A stretch of DNA of 64,000 nt from CAWEYO01 sp963813315 (GCA_963813315.1 CAWEYO010000026.1:1-64000), one strand, 5' to 3'. Positions 37,223 to 46,754 are shown, numbered from the stretch's first letter. The notes: a model not told the origin generated them from the letters alone. Program-made: numbers and translations.

Positions 37223-38788
37223 ATGGCCAGCACGACCGGCTCGCCGCTTCGACAACGGCCGGCGCTCCCCGCCGGCCGTCCCGAAGTCACGCCGCTCCTT
37301 GAAGCCAACGGCCTCACCAAGCTGTTTCCCGGCGTAAGAGCGCTGGACAATGTCGATTTCTCGATCGCGTCCGGGGAAATCGTCGCGTTGCTCGGGCAAA
37401 ACGGGGCGGGCAAGTCGACGCTCATCCAGATTTTCGCCGGCGCGCATGCGGCAGGAAGCTACACCGGCTCAATCGTCTTCCGCGGCAATCCGTATCATCC
37501 TTCGGGAATCTCGGACGGCGAGGCCGCTGGCATTGCGCTGGTGCCCCAGGAGGTCAACGTCCTTTCCGAATTGACCGTCGCGGAAAACATCACGCTGAAT
37601 GACGAGCCGACGCGCTGGGGCATGATCGATGTCGCGCGCCGGCTGCAGATTGCAAAGGAGGCTGTCGCCGAATTCGGGCTCGATGTGGAGCCTGAGACCT
37701 CGATGGCGTCGCTCGATCTAGCCACCCAGCAGCTCATCGTGATTGCCCGCGCGCTCGCCAAGAAGGCTCGCCTGCTCATCCTGGATGAGCCGACGGCGGC
37801 GCTGACGGAGAGTGAATCTCTGCGCCTTTTCGACAAGTTGCGCGCCCTCAGGGCACGCGGCGTTGCCATCATCTTCGTTTCCCACCGCCTCGCCGAGATC
37901 TTTACGATTTCCGATCGGATCATGGTCATGCGCGATGGCCGGGTACGCGGCCGCCATGTCACCGCCGACGTTTCGCGCCAGGAGATCGTCGGCGAGATGA
38001 TCGGGGTGACGTCCGGCGCTCTTCAGCGTCCCGCAACCTCAACGTTCGGCAATGTCGCACTCGAAGTGCGAAATCTGCGTGTTCTCGATCCGGAGGGACG
38101 AGCGCGGGTAGATGGGCTCGATCTGTCGGTTCGAGCCGGCGAAGTTGTCGGCTTGTTTGGCCTTCTCGGCGCGGGCTGCATTGAAGCAGCGCTTGCGATC
38201 TATGGAGCCTATCGCGGCAAGCGTGAGGGCAAGATTGTCGTCGAGGGTGCTGAAGTCTCGATCGAACGGCCCGAAGATGCGGTCTTGCTTGGACTAGGTC
38301 TCATGGCGCAGGATCGCCGCGACTGCCTGATTGCGGAGCATTCGGTTCAGGAGAATATCGGCATCGCAAGCCTGGGCAAGAATGTACGCAAGGGAATGCT
38401 CGACCACGCCGCTGCGCGTCGTCGCGCGCAGGAACAGGCTGATGCCCTGAAGATCAAGGCCGCGTCGATCGATGCCGAGGTGCAGACGCTATCGGGAGGC
38501 AATCAGCAGAAAGTCCAGATTGCTCGCTGGTTGGCAGCCGATGCCCGCATCCTGATCATGCTCGATCCGACGCGCGGTGTCGACGTTGGCGCCCGTCGCG
38601 AAGTGAAGGCGATCTGGTCTGAATTGACAGCGAGAGGGCATGCGCTTTTGCTGGCTTCGACGGACGTGGAGGAGCTTGTCGATGTCTGCGACCGGGTCGT
38701 GGTGATGAACACCGGTAGGGCCGTTGGCGAGCTTTCCGGCAGTGAACTGACAGAGCGCAACCTTGTGCGGATGGCGTCGGATGGCTGA
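37223..38788 (+). CDS. Sugar ABC transporter ATP-binding protein, two-domain (XylG/MglA type)
   Basis: 521 residues with two ABC cassettes. First: Walker A GQNGAGKST, Walker B LLILDEPTAALTE. Second, usually degenerate in this family: LLGAGCIEAALAIYG in place of Walker A, and LSGGNQQKVQIARWLA plus IMLDPTRGVDVGAR. One such protein is enough to drive a ribose/xylose-type importer. 19 bases after the binding protein; its stop overlaps the permease start by 8 bases. Confidence 0.93.
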   Translation: MASTTGSPLRQRPALPAGRPEVTPLLEANGLTKLFPGVRALDNVDFSIASGEIVALLGQNGAGKSTLIQIFAGAHAAGSYTGSIVFRGNPYHPSGISDGEAAGIALVPQEVNVLSELTVAENITLNDEPTRWGMIDVARRLQIAKEAVAEFGLDVEPETSMASLDLATQQLIVIARALAKKARLLILDEPTAALTESESLRLFDKLRALRARGVAIIFVSHRLAEIFTISDRIMVMRDGRVRGRHVTADVSRQEIVGEMIGVTSGALQRPATSTFGNVALEVRNLRVLDPEGRARVDGLDLSVRAGEVVGLFGLLGAGCIEAALAIYGAYRGKREGKIVVEGAEVSIERPEDAVLLGLGLMAQDRRDCLIAEHSVQENIGIASLGKNVRKGMLDHAAARRRAQEQADALKIKAASIDAEVQTLSGGNQQKVQIARWLAADARILIMLDPTRGVDVGARREVKAIWSELTARGHALLLASTDVEELVDVCDRVVVMNTGRAVGELSGSELTERNLVRMASDG

Positions 38789-39989
38789 GCAGGACCTGCA
38801 ACTGGAGCAGACGGGAGGCGCGGCCATCGGCGACGCAGCGAGCCCGCATGGGCGTCTGTTGCGCATCAGCGCGTTGCGCAATTCGATGCTGTTGCTTGTG
38901 TTGGCTGCAGTCTGGCTGTTTTTCTATTTCACCACCAACGGCATTTTCCTCAGCCAGCGCAATCTCGTCCTGCTCGCATTGCAGACCTCCATCGTAGGTC
39001 TTGCGGCGATCAGCGCCGTAATGCTTATCGTGACACGGAATTTCGATCTATCGGTCGGTTCCGCTGTCGCATTGGTCGGCGTTGTTCTTGCACTTCTTAC
39101 CGTCAAGCATGATGTCGGGCCGCTCCTTGCAGTCGCTGTCGCGATTGTGACCGGCCTCCTTATGGGGGCGTGGCAGGGACTTTGGGTCACGCGCGTGGGC
39201 GTCTCCTCGTTCATCGTGACGCTTGCCGGCATGCTCTATTTCCGCGGCGTCTCAATGATTGCCACCAATGGCGCGACCGTTGCGCCGCTGCCGCGTAGCT
39301 TGACCGGCTTCGCCACCGGATTTCTGCCGCCTGCGCTATCAATCGGGGCGATCATTCTCATGCTTCTCGGCTATGCCGCTTTGAGGCTGACCGAAGTCCG
39401 CAGGGCGCAGGCTCTGGGAGTAACGCAAAGCGCGGCGCAGGACTTGCTGCGCTCGCTGGCGCCCGCGGTATGCGCAGCCACAATCGCCGTGTGGATTGCG
39501 TCACTCCAGGGGATTCCGTACCTTGTCCTTTTGGTAGCGATTTGTGCGCTCGCCGCGGAGTTCGTGATGCGGCGGACCAAGTTCGGCGCTCAGCTTTACG
39601 CCATCGGCGGCAATCCTGAGGCCGCCCGGTTGTCGGGCATCAACGCAACCCGCGTGATTTTCTGGAATTTCGTCATCGCAGGTCTGGGATACGGCATTAC
39701 GGGCGTCGCCCTGACGGCACGAGTGAGCGGCGCTATTGGGGGTAGCGCAGGCCTCTTTCTGGAACTTGATGCGATCGCAGCGGCGATTATTGGCGGTACT
39801 TCGCTGTCCGGAGGGCGCGGCCGCGTGCTCGGCGCTCTGCTAGGCGCCGTTTTGATGGGAAGCCTCAACAACGGCATGAGCCTAATGAATGTGCCGACCT
39901 TCTATCAGGACACGGCGCGTGGCGTGGTTCTCCTACTCGCCGTCGCCATCGATCAGCTGAGCCGGCGGCGCCCGGGCGCTGTTCGTTAA
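38781..39989 (+). CDS. Sugar ABC transporter permease (XylH/RbsC type)
   Basis: 402 residues, about ten membrane helices; NFDLSVGSAVALVGVVLAL is the usual NxDLSVGS motif and AIIGGTSLSGGRGRVLGALL the C-terminal signature of the BPD_transp_2 family. A stretch of ~40 residues in the middle (LTEVRRAQALGVTQSAAQDL) is longer than in RbsC, as in XylH. Translational overlap with the ATPase. Forms a homodimeric channel. Confidence 0.93.
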   Translation: MAEQDLQLEQTGGAAIGDAASPHGRLLRISALRNSMLLLVLAAVWLFFYFTTNGIFLSQRNLVLLALQTSIVGLAAISAVMLIVTRNFDLSVGSAVALVGVVLALLTVKHDVGPLLAVAVAIVTGLLMGAWQGLWVTRVGVSSFIVTLAGMLYFRGVSMIATNGATVAPLPRSLTGFATGFLPPALSIGAIILMLLGYAALRLTEVRRAQALGVTQSAAQDLLRSLAPAVCAATIAVWIASLQGIPYLVLLVAICALAAEFVMRRTKFGAQLYAIGGNPEAARLSGINATRVIFWNFVIAGLGYGITGVALTARVSGAIGGSAGLFLELDAIAAAIIGGTSLSGGRGRVLGALLGAVLMGSLNNGMSLMNVPTFYQDTARGVVLLLAVAIDQLSRRRPGAVR

Positions 39990-40036
39990 GGCATAGATGT
40001 TTGCATCCGCGAATGACGGCTATGGGTAGACTTGTA

Positions 40037-40545
40037 GGAGCCGGTTCAAGGCCGTCAACAACCGCGACAAGAACTTCACGGTGGCCAAGGTCGCCAAGCG
40101 CATCGAGCAGGTGGAGGCCAGCATCGCGCGCTACCTGGCGGCACTCGACCGCGCCGACCGGCAGGACGATGACGTCGCCGAGGCCAAGACGGTGCGCCTC
40201 AAGGAGAAGATCGAGGGTCTACGCCGACAGATGCAGTCCCTCAAGGAGATGGGCAAGGAGGTTGAAGCCGCGCCCGACAAACAGGTCTCCCTGACCGATC
40301 CCGACGCCCGATCAATGGCGACCAGCGGCAAGGGCACCGGTATCGTCGGCTACAATGTCCAGATGGCTGTCGATGCCGAGCACCATCTGATCGTCGCACA
40401 CGAGGTCACCAACATCGGCAGCGACCGGGCGCAACTGACCTCGATGGGACAAAAGGCGTTGGATGCGACCGGATGCGAGCAACTCGCGGTGCTGGCCGAC
40501 CGCGGCTATTACAATGGCGACGAGGTGCTGGCCTGTGAGGGTCGA
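40037..40545 (+). pseudogene. IS1182-family transposase fragment
   Basis: About 165 codons of an IS1182-type transposase: FKAVNNRDKNFTVAK, coiled region, SLTDPDARSMATSGKGTGIV, GYNVQMAVDAEHHLIVAHEV and ADRGYYNGDEV, including the DPDARSM and ADxGYY regions near catalytic acids. Both ends are missing: it starts within SRFKAVN and ends after LACE, where the DNA changes into the lactonase 3' region. No terminal inverted repeats are left, so it is not mobile. Confidence 0.8.
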
Positions 40546-40600
40546 TCCATTAGACATGAAGTAAAGGATGGCCCTTTAGGTCAACCCGCCGCGTTCGCCT

Positions 40601-41500
40601 TCACCCGAACCGGTTGGCGGGCACGCCCCGCACCCCCGGCCGCAACGCGAACAGCCCTCCTTCGACTGGATTATCGGCGAGATGTTGCGTGCTCATTGTA
40701 AAGCGCGCTGAGGTGACGAACAGCGTATCGAGATCCTCGCCGCCGAAGGCACAACTCGTCGGCCACGAGCACGGGAGCTCCGCTACGCGATCGAGCGAAC
40801 CGTCCGGCGCGATACGGGCAAGGCAGCTGCCGCCGACCACTCGACAGTTCCAGACGTAACCCTCCGCGTCCATACAGGATCCATCGGGCAGCCCACGCGC
40901 GAATGTTTCGAAGAACGGGCGCCTGTCATCGATGCGCGACCGTAGGCGATCCCAGCGATAGCTATACAGCTCGTTTTTCATCGTGTCCGCGGTAACGAAA
41001 CGTCCATCTGCCGTCCACACCATTGTGTTGGTGATGCCGAACCGGTCGTCGCTCAATTCGATCACCTCGCCCTTTGCATCGACCCGGTAGATCCGTCCGG
41101 CATCCTCGGTGACATCGACCGGCGCGTCGTCCGGACCAATGTTGTTGGCCATCGTGCCGACCCAGAACGACCCGTCCGGCGCAACTACCCCTTCGTTAAG
41201 GCGCGTCCCCCGCTGGTCGACCTCGATGGGGGCAAGCGTGCGCAGCGGACCACCGAAGTCCCACAATGCGACCTCCTTTCGCAGGCCGATGACGGCGCCG
41301 CCATCCTTTCTGAGGCCAGCCGAGGTGACGAGGTCGGGCATGACCCAGCTTTCGTGATCCAAGGTCAGCGGGTCCAGCCTGTGGATCCTGCGGCCGATGA
41401 TGTCGACCCAGACCAGCCGGCGGGCACGGTCGTCCCAGACAAGGCTCTCGCCGACGATGTTTCGCGCATCGAAGACAGTCTTGGCAGTCGGCGTGGCCAT
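40601..41500 (-). CDS. SMP-30/gluconolactonase family lactonase
   Basis: 299 residues, six-bladed beta propeller. Metal ligands: Glu in IVGESLVWDD, Asn in FGITNTMVW and Asp in PDGSCMDAEGYVW; GTRLNEGVVAPDGSFWVGTM is a typical blade. Hydrolyses a sugar lactone to the aldonic acid. Divergent from the GntR operon with dehydratase and dehydrogenase genes, so it should act between SDR oxidation and enolase-family dehydration. Which sugar is unknown. Calcium or another divalent ion is needed by the family. Confidence 0.92.
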   Translation of the reverse strand: MATPTAKTVFDARNIVGESLVWDDRARRLVWVDIIGRRIHRLDPLTLDHESWVMPDLVTSAGLRKDGGAVIGLRKEVALWDFGGPLRTLAPIEVDQRGTRLNEGVVAPDGSFWVGTMANNIGPDDAPVDVTEDAGRIYRVDAKGEVIELSDDRFGITNTMVWTADGRFVTADTMKNELYSYRWDRLRSRIDDRRPFFETFARGLPDGSCMDAEGYVWNCRVVGGSCLARIAPDGSLDRVAELPCSWPTSCAFGGEDLDTLFVTSARFTMSTQHLADNPVEGGLFALRPGVRGVPANRFG

Positions 41501-41613
41501 GTTTCCTCCTGTGGTAACGAGTGAATGACGCTCAAGGACCGTTTACTTTCTGCCGCAGAGAAGTAGCGGCGGCCGCGAATTCGCATGAGCGGCAGGCAGC
41601 AAACCGCCTCCTC

Positions 41614-41642
41614 TTGACAGACATCTTAGCGGGATTTATCAA
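41614..41642 (+). promoter_or_regulatory. Sigma-70-type promoter of the GntR operon
   Basis: TTGACA at 41614-41619, a 17-base spacer, then TATCAA at 41637-41642. Transcription would start near 41649. Near-consensus spacing and boxes. Confidence 0.65.
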
Positions 41643-41654
41643 CATTTCAAACAT

Positions 41655-41671
41655 AACCTGTCATACAAGTT
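41655..41671. promoter_or_regulatory. GntR/FadR-type operator, probable autoregulation
   Basis: AACCTGTCATACAAGTT is an almost perfect 17-base palindrome around CAT (one mismatch), of the TTGTATGACAA kind bound by FadR-subfamily repressors. It is just downstream of the predicted transcription start and just before the regulator's ribosome site, so binding would block the whole operon. Confidence 0.6.
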
Positions 41672-41681
41672 GGGAGGCAAT

Positions 41682-42404
41682 GTGAGCATCCGGGAACGCA
41701 TGCAGCCGGACGAAACGAGCCCCGGCCTCGTCAGCGCTGCGATCCAGACGATTACGCAGCATATCCGCTCCGAGGGCCTGCAACCCGGCGATCTCCTGCC
41801 CAGTGAAGCGGCGATGACACGGCAGCTCAACGTATCGCGGACCATCGTACGCGAGGCGTTCCGCTCGCTCTCGGCGATGCGGCTGATTGACATGAGCGCC
41901 GGCCGCCGCGCCAGCGTCGCCAAGCTCGACACCAGCGCCATGTCGATGGTGATCGAGCATGGCATCACGACACAGCAGATCAGCGTGCAGCAGGTCTACG
42001 ATGTCAGGCGCACCATCGAGATGCGTACGGTGGCGCTCGCCGCAATGCGGCGCGGTGACAAGGAGGCGGCGGCGATTGTCAACTCCGCGCGGCTGATGCA
42101 CGAGAACTTCAAATCGCCCGACGCTGTGATGGAGCACGACATCGTCTTCCACGAGACGATCGCGGCAGCCTCGCACAACCCCGTCTTCGAGCTGATCGTG
42201 ACCGCCTTCAGCGGCGTGACAAGACGCACTTGGGTGATAGGCTGGAAGACGCGCTCGTCCGACGAGGAGCAGCTCAAGATGATCAAAGGCCACGAAGACA
42301 TCGCCGACGCCATCCTGAAGGGCGATCCGCGGCTTGCGGCCGAGCATATGGCCGCGCATTTCGACAAGAGCGTCAAGGCGCTGATCGATGCGGGGATCGC
42401 CTGA
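41682..42404 (+). CDS. GntR family regulator (FadR subfamily)
   Basis: 240 residues. Winged helix: LQPGDLLPSEAAMTRQLNVS, then TIVREAFRSLSAMRLI; C-terminal FCD ligand domain with conserved DVRRTIEMRTVALAA, HDIVFHETIA (metal-binding Asp/His) and HEDIADAILKGD. Regulates sugar-acid catabolism in most relatives. GTG at 41682 follows GGGAGG; an upstream TTG is possible. First gene of the operon, one base before the dehydratase start (TGAGATG). Confidence 0.92.
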   Translation: MSIRERMQPDETSPGLVSAAIQTITQHIRSEGLQPGDLLPSEAAMTRQLNVSRTIVREAFRSLSAMRLIDMSAGRRASVAKLDTSAMSMVIEHGITTQQISVQQVYDVRRTIEMRTVALAAMRRGDKEAAAIVNSARLMHENFKSPDAVMEHDIVFHETIAAASHNPVFELIVTAFSGVTRRTWVIGWKTRSSDEEQLKMIKGHEDIADAILKGDPRLAAEHMAAHFDKSVKALIDAGIA

Positions 42405-42405
42405 G

Positions 42406-43608
42406 ATGAAGATCAGCGGCATTGAGACCGTACGCATCGAGGAGCGGCCCAACCTCTTGTGGGTTGAAGTGCACACTGACGAAGGCATTACTGGCCTCGG
42501 CGAAACCTTCTACGGGGCGCGCACAGTCGAAGAACACCTGCATGAATTTGTCGCGCCGCGTGTCATCGGCCGCGACCCGCTGGCGATCGACCTCCTGTCC
42601 GCCGATCTCGTCGGCTATCTCGGCTTCCGATCGAGCGGTGCCGAGGTGCGCGGGAATTCGGCCTTCGATATCGCGCTCTGGGACATATTCGGCAAGGCTA
42701 CGGGCCAGCCGGTCGCGCAGCTCCTCGGCGGCTTCTCCCGGCAGTCGATCCGCACATACAACACCTGCGCCGGCACCGAGTACATCAAGGACGACAAGGG
42801 CCAGACGACCGCGAACTACGGCCTCGACTCCAGGCAAGCCTACGACGATCTCAACGGCTTCCTGCACCGCGCTGGCGAGCTCGCCGAGGAGCTGCTCGCC
42901 GAAGGCATCACGGCCATGAAGATTTGGCCATTCGACCATGCCGCCGAGAAGACTCGCGGCCTGCACATCTCGGCCGCGGACCTCAAGGCGGCGCTCGAAC
43001 CGTTCGAGAAGATCCGCAGGGCGGTCGGCGACCGGGTCGACATCATGGTCGAGTTCCACTCGATGTGGCAGCTCCTGCCAGCGATCAACATCGCCAAGGC
43101 GCTCTCGCCCTACGGCACTTACTGGCACGAGGACCCGATCCGCATGGATAGCCTCGCCGACCTCAAGCGCTACGAGGCGGCAAGCCCGGCGCCGATCTCG
43201 GCGTCGGAGACGCTCGGCAGCCGCGCCGCCTTCCGCGAGTTGCTCGAGACCGGGGCGGCCGGCATCGTCATGCTCGACATCTCTTGGTGCGGCGGCCTTT
43301 CCGAGGCGCGCAAGATCGCGGCGATGGCGGAAGCCTGGAAGCTGCCGGTCGCGCCGCACGACTGCACGGGCCCGGTGGTGCTCGCGGCGTCGACGCACCT
43401 TTCACTCAACGCGCCCAACGCGTTGGTTCAAGAGAGCGTGCGTGCCTTCTACCGCACCTGGTACCGCGACCTCGTCACCGCGCTACCCGAAGTGAAAGAC
43501 GGCATGATCACCGTGCCGCCCGGGCCAGGGCTGGGGCTCGAGCTCAATCCGGAACTAGGACGCGCCTACACCGTCCACCGCCGCGTTTCCAACAAGGCAA
43601 GCATCTGA
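42406..43608 (+). CDS. Mandelate racemase/muconate lactonizing family dehydratase
   Basis: 400 residues, enolase superfamily. N-terminal capping domain with WVEVHTDEGITGLGETF; barrel domain with Lys in AMKIWPFDHAA, metal ligands in MVEFHSMWQL, WHEDPIRMDSL and ISASETLGSR, and His in APHDCTGPVV. MKIWPFD is seen in galactonate-dehydratase-like members that abstract the alpha proton of a sugar acid to give a 2-keto-3-deoxy acid. With the SMP-30, SDR and epimerase genes it fits an oxidative sugar route; exact acid unknown. Confidence 0.9.
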   Translation: MKISGIETVRIEERPNLLWVEVHTDEGITGLGETFYGARTVEEHLHEFVAPRVIGRDPLAIDLLSADLVGYLGFRSSGAEVRGNSAFDIALWDIFGKATGQPVAQLLGGFSRQSIRTYNTCAGTEYIKDDKGQTTANYGLDSRQAYDDLNGFLHRAGELAEELLAEGITAMKIWPFDHAAEKTRGLHISAADLKAALEPFEKIRRAVGDRVDIMVEFHSMWQLLPAINIAKALSPYGTYWHEDPIRMDSLADLKRYEAASPAPISASETLGSRAAFRELLETGAAGIVMLDISWCGGLSEARKIAAMAEAWKLPVAPHDCTGPVVLAASTHLSLNAPNALVQESVRAFYRTWYRDLVTALPEVKDGMITVPPGPGLGLELNPELGRAYTVHRRVSNKASI

Positions 43609-43633
43609 AGGACTTAGAAAGGGAGGATTTGAA

Positions 43634-44611
43634 ATGAGGAAACTGACCGCAATGCTTCTCGTTGGAGCGGCCCTCGCGGCCGTGCCGTCGATCGCCGGCG
43701 CCGACGGACTGAACATCGTCTTCACCCACCATTCGTCGGCCTCGAACACCTTCTGGCAGGCAGTCAAGAAGGGTTTCGACGACGCCTGCGACAAGATCCA
43801 GGCAAACTGCAACATGGTCTTCACCCAGACCGAGGGCTCGATCGAGCAGCAGGCGGCCAACATGCGCGCCGCGCTCGCCGCCAAGCCCGACGCGCTGATC
43901 ACGTCGATCGTCGACAACAAGGCCTTCGACGACATCATCAAGGAGGCGCGCGACGCCGGCATCATCGTGATTGCAGCCAATGTTGACGACACCGAAGGCG
44001 CCAAGGGCAATGCGCGGCAGGCCTTCATCGGCCAGGGTTTTATCCCGGCCGGCTATTCGCTGGCCAAGGCGATCTCAGAGGACTTCCCAAAGGACGGCCC
44101 GATCAAGGTGCTGGTCGGCATCTCCGCACCCGGCCAGAACTGGTCCGAGAGCCGCGGCGCCGGCGTCATGAAGTTCATGGAGGAGTATAAAGCCGCCAAC
44201 CCCGGCCGTGAGGTCTCCTGGGAGCGCATCGATAGCGGCACTGACCTTGCCGTGACGTCGGACCGCGTCGGCGCTTATCTCAACGCCCACCCCGACACCA
44301 CGGCCTATTTCGACACTGGCTTCTGGTGTGCCGGCGTCGCTCGTTCGCTGGCAGACCGTGGCGTCGAACCGGGCAAGGTGCTGCTCGGCGGTTTCGACCT
44401 GGTGCCCGAGGTGTTGCAGCAGATGGAGAAGGGGTACGTGCAGGCGCTGGTCGACCAGCAGCCCTACATGCAGGGCTTCATGCCGGTCATGGAGGTCTAT
44501 CTCTCCAAGACCGTCGGGCTGGCGCCGTCCGACATAGACACCGGTCAGGGCATCGTACGCAAGGACCAGGTGGCGGCCATCACCGACCTTTCGGCCAAAG
44601 GCATGCGCTGA
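43634..44611 (+). CDS. Sugar ABC transporter substrate-binding protein (RbsB/FrcB type)
   Basis: 325 residues. Signal peptide MRKLTAMLLVGAALAAVPSI, cleavage at AGADG. Periplasmic-binding protein with FTHHSSASNTFWQAVKKGFD, AKPDALITSIVDNKAFDDII and LVDQQPYMQGFMPVMEV, similar in layout to FrcB of rhizobia. The ribosome site is GGGAGG. Followed, after a 294-base gap holding tandem hairpin repeats, by permease and ATPase. Confidence 0.92.
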   Translation: MRKLTAMLLVGAALAAVPSIAGADGLNIVFTHHSSASNTFWQAVKKGFDDACDKIQANCNMVFTQTEGSIEQQAANMRAALAAKPDALITSIVDNKAFDDIIKEARDAGIIVIAANVDDTEGAKGNARQAFIGQGFIPAGYSLAKAISEDFPKDGPIKVLVGISAPGQNWSESRGAGVMKFMEEYKAANPGREVSWERIDSGTDLAVTSDRVGAYLNAHPDTTAYFDTGFWCAGVARSLADRGVEPGKVLLGGFDLVPEVLQQMEKGYVQALVDQQPYMQGFMPVMEVYLSKTVGLAPSDIDTGQGIVRKDQVAAITDLSAKGMR

Positions 44612-44736
44612 AGAGGGCAGCCCTCGCGGGAAAAAGATCGCGACAGGCAGATGAGGGCAGCAGTTGAGGGTCGGCGCTGCCCCCCATCCGGCTCCTCTCC
44701 CGTTCGTGAGGGGACGAGTCGCCATTGTGACGTCTA

Positions 44737-44890
44737 GAGCATCGGACCCGAAAGTGGAGCCGGTTTCGGGAAAAATCCGATGCTCAAACAAAGAGCATCG
44801 GAACCGAAAGTGGGAACCGGTTTCGGGAAAAATCCGATGCTCAAACAAAGAGATAGAGCAGCAGCACCGATTCCGTCGGTGCGTCCGCTG
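44737..44890. repeat. Tandem hairpin repeats inside the sugar transport operon
   Basis: Two adjacent ~56-base units (44737-44792 and 44793-44849) begin GAGCATCGG and close with TCCGATGCTC, each able to fold into a hairpin, separated by AAACAAA; a third segment follows (GATAGAGCAGCAGCACCGATTCC). Same family as 21136 and 27223. The position, between binding protein and permease, suggests partial termination or mRNA stabilisation giving more binding protein than permease. Confidence 0.7.
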
Positions 44891-44905
44891 TTCTAGCGGA
44901 GGAAA

Positions 44906-45886
44906 ATGTTGAAACGCCTGTTCAAAACCTATCTGGAGAAGCCGGAGTTGGCCGGGTTGATCCTGCTCGTCGTGCTGATCATCGTCTTCCAGATTCGCTC
45001 GAACGGCGTCTTCCTCAACCAGGACAATCTAAGGGGAATGCTCGGCATCCTACCCGAGACCGGACTGGTGGCGATCGGCGTGACGATCCTGATGATCTCG
45101 GGCGAGTTCGACCTCTCGGTCGGTTCGGTCTTTGCGCTGATGCCGATGACGATGGCCGTGCTCATGGTGCACGGCGTCCCCTTCCCACTCGCACTTGTCG
45201 CCGGCCTGCTGGTTTGCGCGGCGATCGGCTTTGTCAACGGCTATGTGACCATCCGTTTCGCGATCCCGAGCTTCATCACCACGCTCGGCATGTTGTTCAT
45301 CGCGCGCTCGCTGACCGTGGTGGTGTCCGGCGGCTTCCCGCCTCTGCTGCCAGCCGACCTGCCGACCTGGCTGTTCACGTCATTCGTCGGCCCCGGCAAT
45401 ATGTTCCGCATGTCGTTCCTGTGGTTCGCCGGCATTGCCGTCGCCACCTCGCTGATGCTGTCGCGCACCAATTTCGGCAACTGGATTAACGCCACTGGCG
45501 GATTCCATCCGGCGGCCGCCGCGATGGGCATCCCGACGGCGCGGGTGAAGATCGCCTGCTTCATGCTGTGCTCGATTTTGTCGGGCTTCGCCGGCATGAT
45601 CCAGGTGCTGCGGCTGGGCTCGCCGCTGCCCTCGATCGGCGAGGGGCTGGAGCTGCAGGCCGTGGCGGCGGCCGTCATCGGCGGCGTGTCGCTCTATGGC
45701 GGCGTCGGCACGGTCGCCGGTGGCATCATAGGCACGACGCTGATCCGCGTCATCGACAACGGGCTGGTGCTCTCCCGGGTAGACGCCAACTGGTTCAAGT
45801 TCGCGATCGGCGTGCTCACTATCTTCGCGGTCGTAGCCAACGCCTGGATGCGCAGGCGCGCCCGCTCGATCAAGATGGAGGCGTAG
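44906..45886 (+). CDS. Sugar ABC transporter permease (FrcC/RbsC type)
   Basis: 326 residues, about nine membrane helices. GEFDLSVGSVFALMPMTMAV has the DLSVGS signature and AAVIGGVSLYGGVGTVAGGI the second conserved motif. GGAGG-like site before ATG at 44906. Separated by 4 bases from the ATPase gene. Forms the channel for the sugar bound by the upstream protein. Confidence 0.92.
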   Translation: MLKRLFKTYLEKPELAGLILLVVLIIVFQIRSNGVFLNQDNLRGMLGILPETGLVAIGVTILMISGEFDLSVGSVFALMPMTMAVLMVHGVPFPLALVAGLLVCAAIGFVNGYVTIRFAIPSFITTLGMLFIARSLTVVVSGGFPPLLPADLPTWLFTSFVGPGNMFRMSFLWFAGIAVATSLMLSRTNFGNWINATGGFHPAAAAMGIPTARVKIACFMLCSILSGFAGMIQVLRLGSPLPSIGEGLELQAVAAAVIGGVSLYGGVGTVAGGIIGTTLIRVIDNGLVLSRVDANWFKFAIGVLTIFAVVANAWMRRRARSIKMEA

Positions 45887-45890
45887 CGCA

Positions 45891-46625
45891 ATGACCAGCG
45901 ACGCCATCATCTCCGTCCGCAATCTGCACAAATGGTACTCCGGCGTGCACGCGCTGAAGGGCGTCAGCCTTGACTTCAAGCGTGGCGAGGCGCTCGGCCT
46001 GGTCGGCGACAATGGCGCTGGCAAGTCGACGCTGATCAACATATTGTCGGGTGTGCAACGAGCCGATGGCGGCGAGATCCTGGTCGAGGGCGCGCCGGTC
46101 AATATCGCCACCCCGCGCGACGCCATGAATCTCGGCATCGAGACGATCTATCAGTACAACTCCATGGTTCCGACCATGTCGATCGCGCGCAACCTGTTCA
46201 TCGGCCGCGAGCCGATGCGCTTCTCGGTGCTCGGCCTCGGCGTCCTCGACCAGAAGAAGATGGCGAGCGAGAGCGTGCGCGCCATCGCCAATGTCGACCT
46301 GCATCTGCGCTCGCCCGACGCGCTGGTCGGCGAGCTGTCGGGCGGCCAGCGCCAGGGCGTCGCGATCGCGCGCGCCATGCACTTCAAGTCGAAGGTGATG
46401 ATCCTCGACGAGCCGACCAACCATCTCTCGGTCAAGGAAACCAAAAAGGTGATCGGCTTCGTGCGCGGGCTCAAGGAGCAGGGCGTCACCGGCGTCTTCA
46501 TCAGCCACAACATGCACCACGTGTTCGAAAGCTGCGACCGCGTGGTGGCGATGTCGCGCGGTGAGGTCGTCTTCGACAAGCGGGTCGAAGCAACGTCGAT
46601 CGAGGAGGTCAGCGATGTCCTGTAG
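45891..46625 (+). CDS. Sugar ABC transporter ATP-binding protein, single domain (FrcA type)
   Basis: 244 residues, a single cassette, unlike the two-domain form of most ribose-type systems: Walker A GDNGAGKST, signature LSGGQRQGVAIARAM, Walker B VMILDEPTNHLSVKE, His switch in FISHNMHHVFESCD. This size is characteristic of the fructose/mannose/ribose system FrcBCA of rhizobia, where the ATPase works as a homodimer. Follows the permease closely. Confidence 0.92.
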   Translation: MTSDAIISVRNLHKWYSGVHALKGVSLDFKRGEALGLVGDNGAGKSTLINILSGVQRADGGEILVEGAPVNIATPRDAMNLGIETIYQYNSMVPTMSIARNLFIGREPMRFSVLGLGVLDQKKMASESVRAIANVDLHLRSPDALVGELSGGQRQGVAIARAMHFKSKVMILDEPTNHLSVKETKKVIGFVRGLKEQGVTGVFISHNMHHVFESCDRVVAMSRGEVVFDKRVEATSIEEVSDVL

Positions 46626-46754
46626 GGAAGAATCGAACGGCTAACCAGGAGGCAAGAAGAGCTCGGCTGACCGGTGCATGGTGCTCCTGCGGCCATCCCC
46701 TTTAAGCCTGTGCCACGACTTCGACCGACACTCCACGGAACGAGGAGGCAGCAC

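Noticed and set aside
44737..44890. CRISPR-like repeat array
   Set aside because: Only two adjacent hairpin units without unique spacers; part of a dispersed intergenic repeat family.
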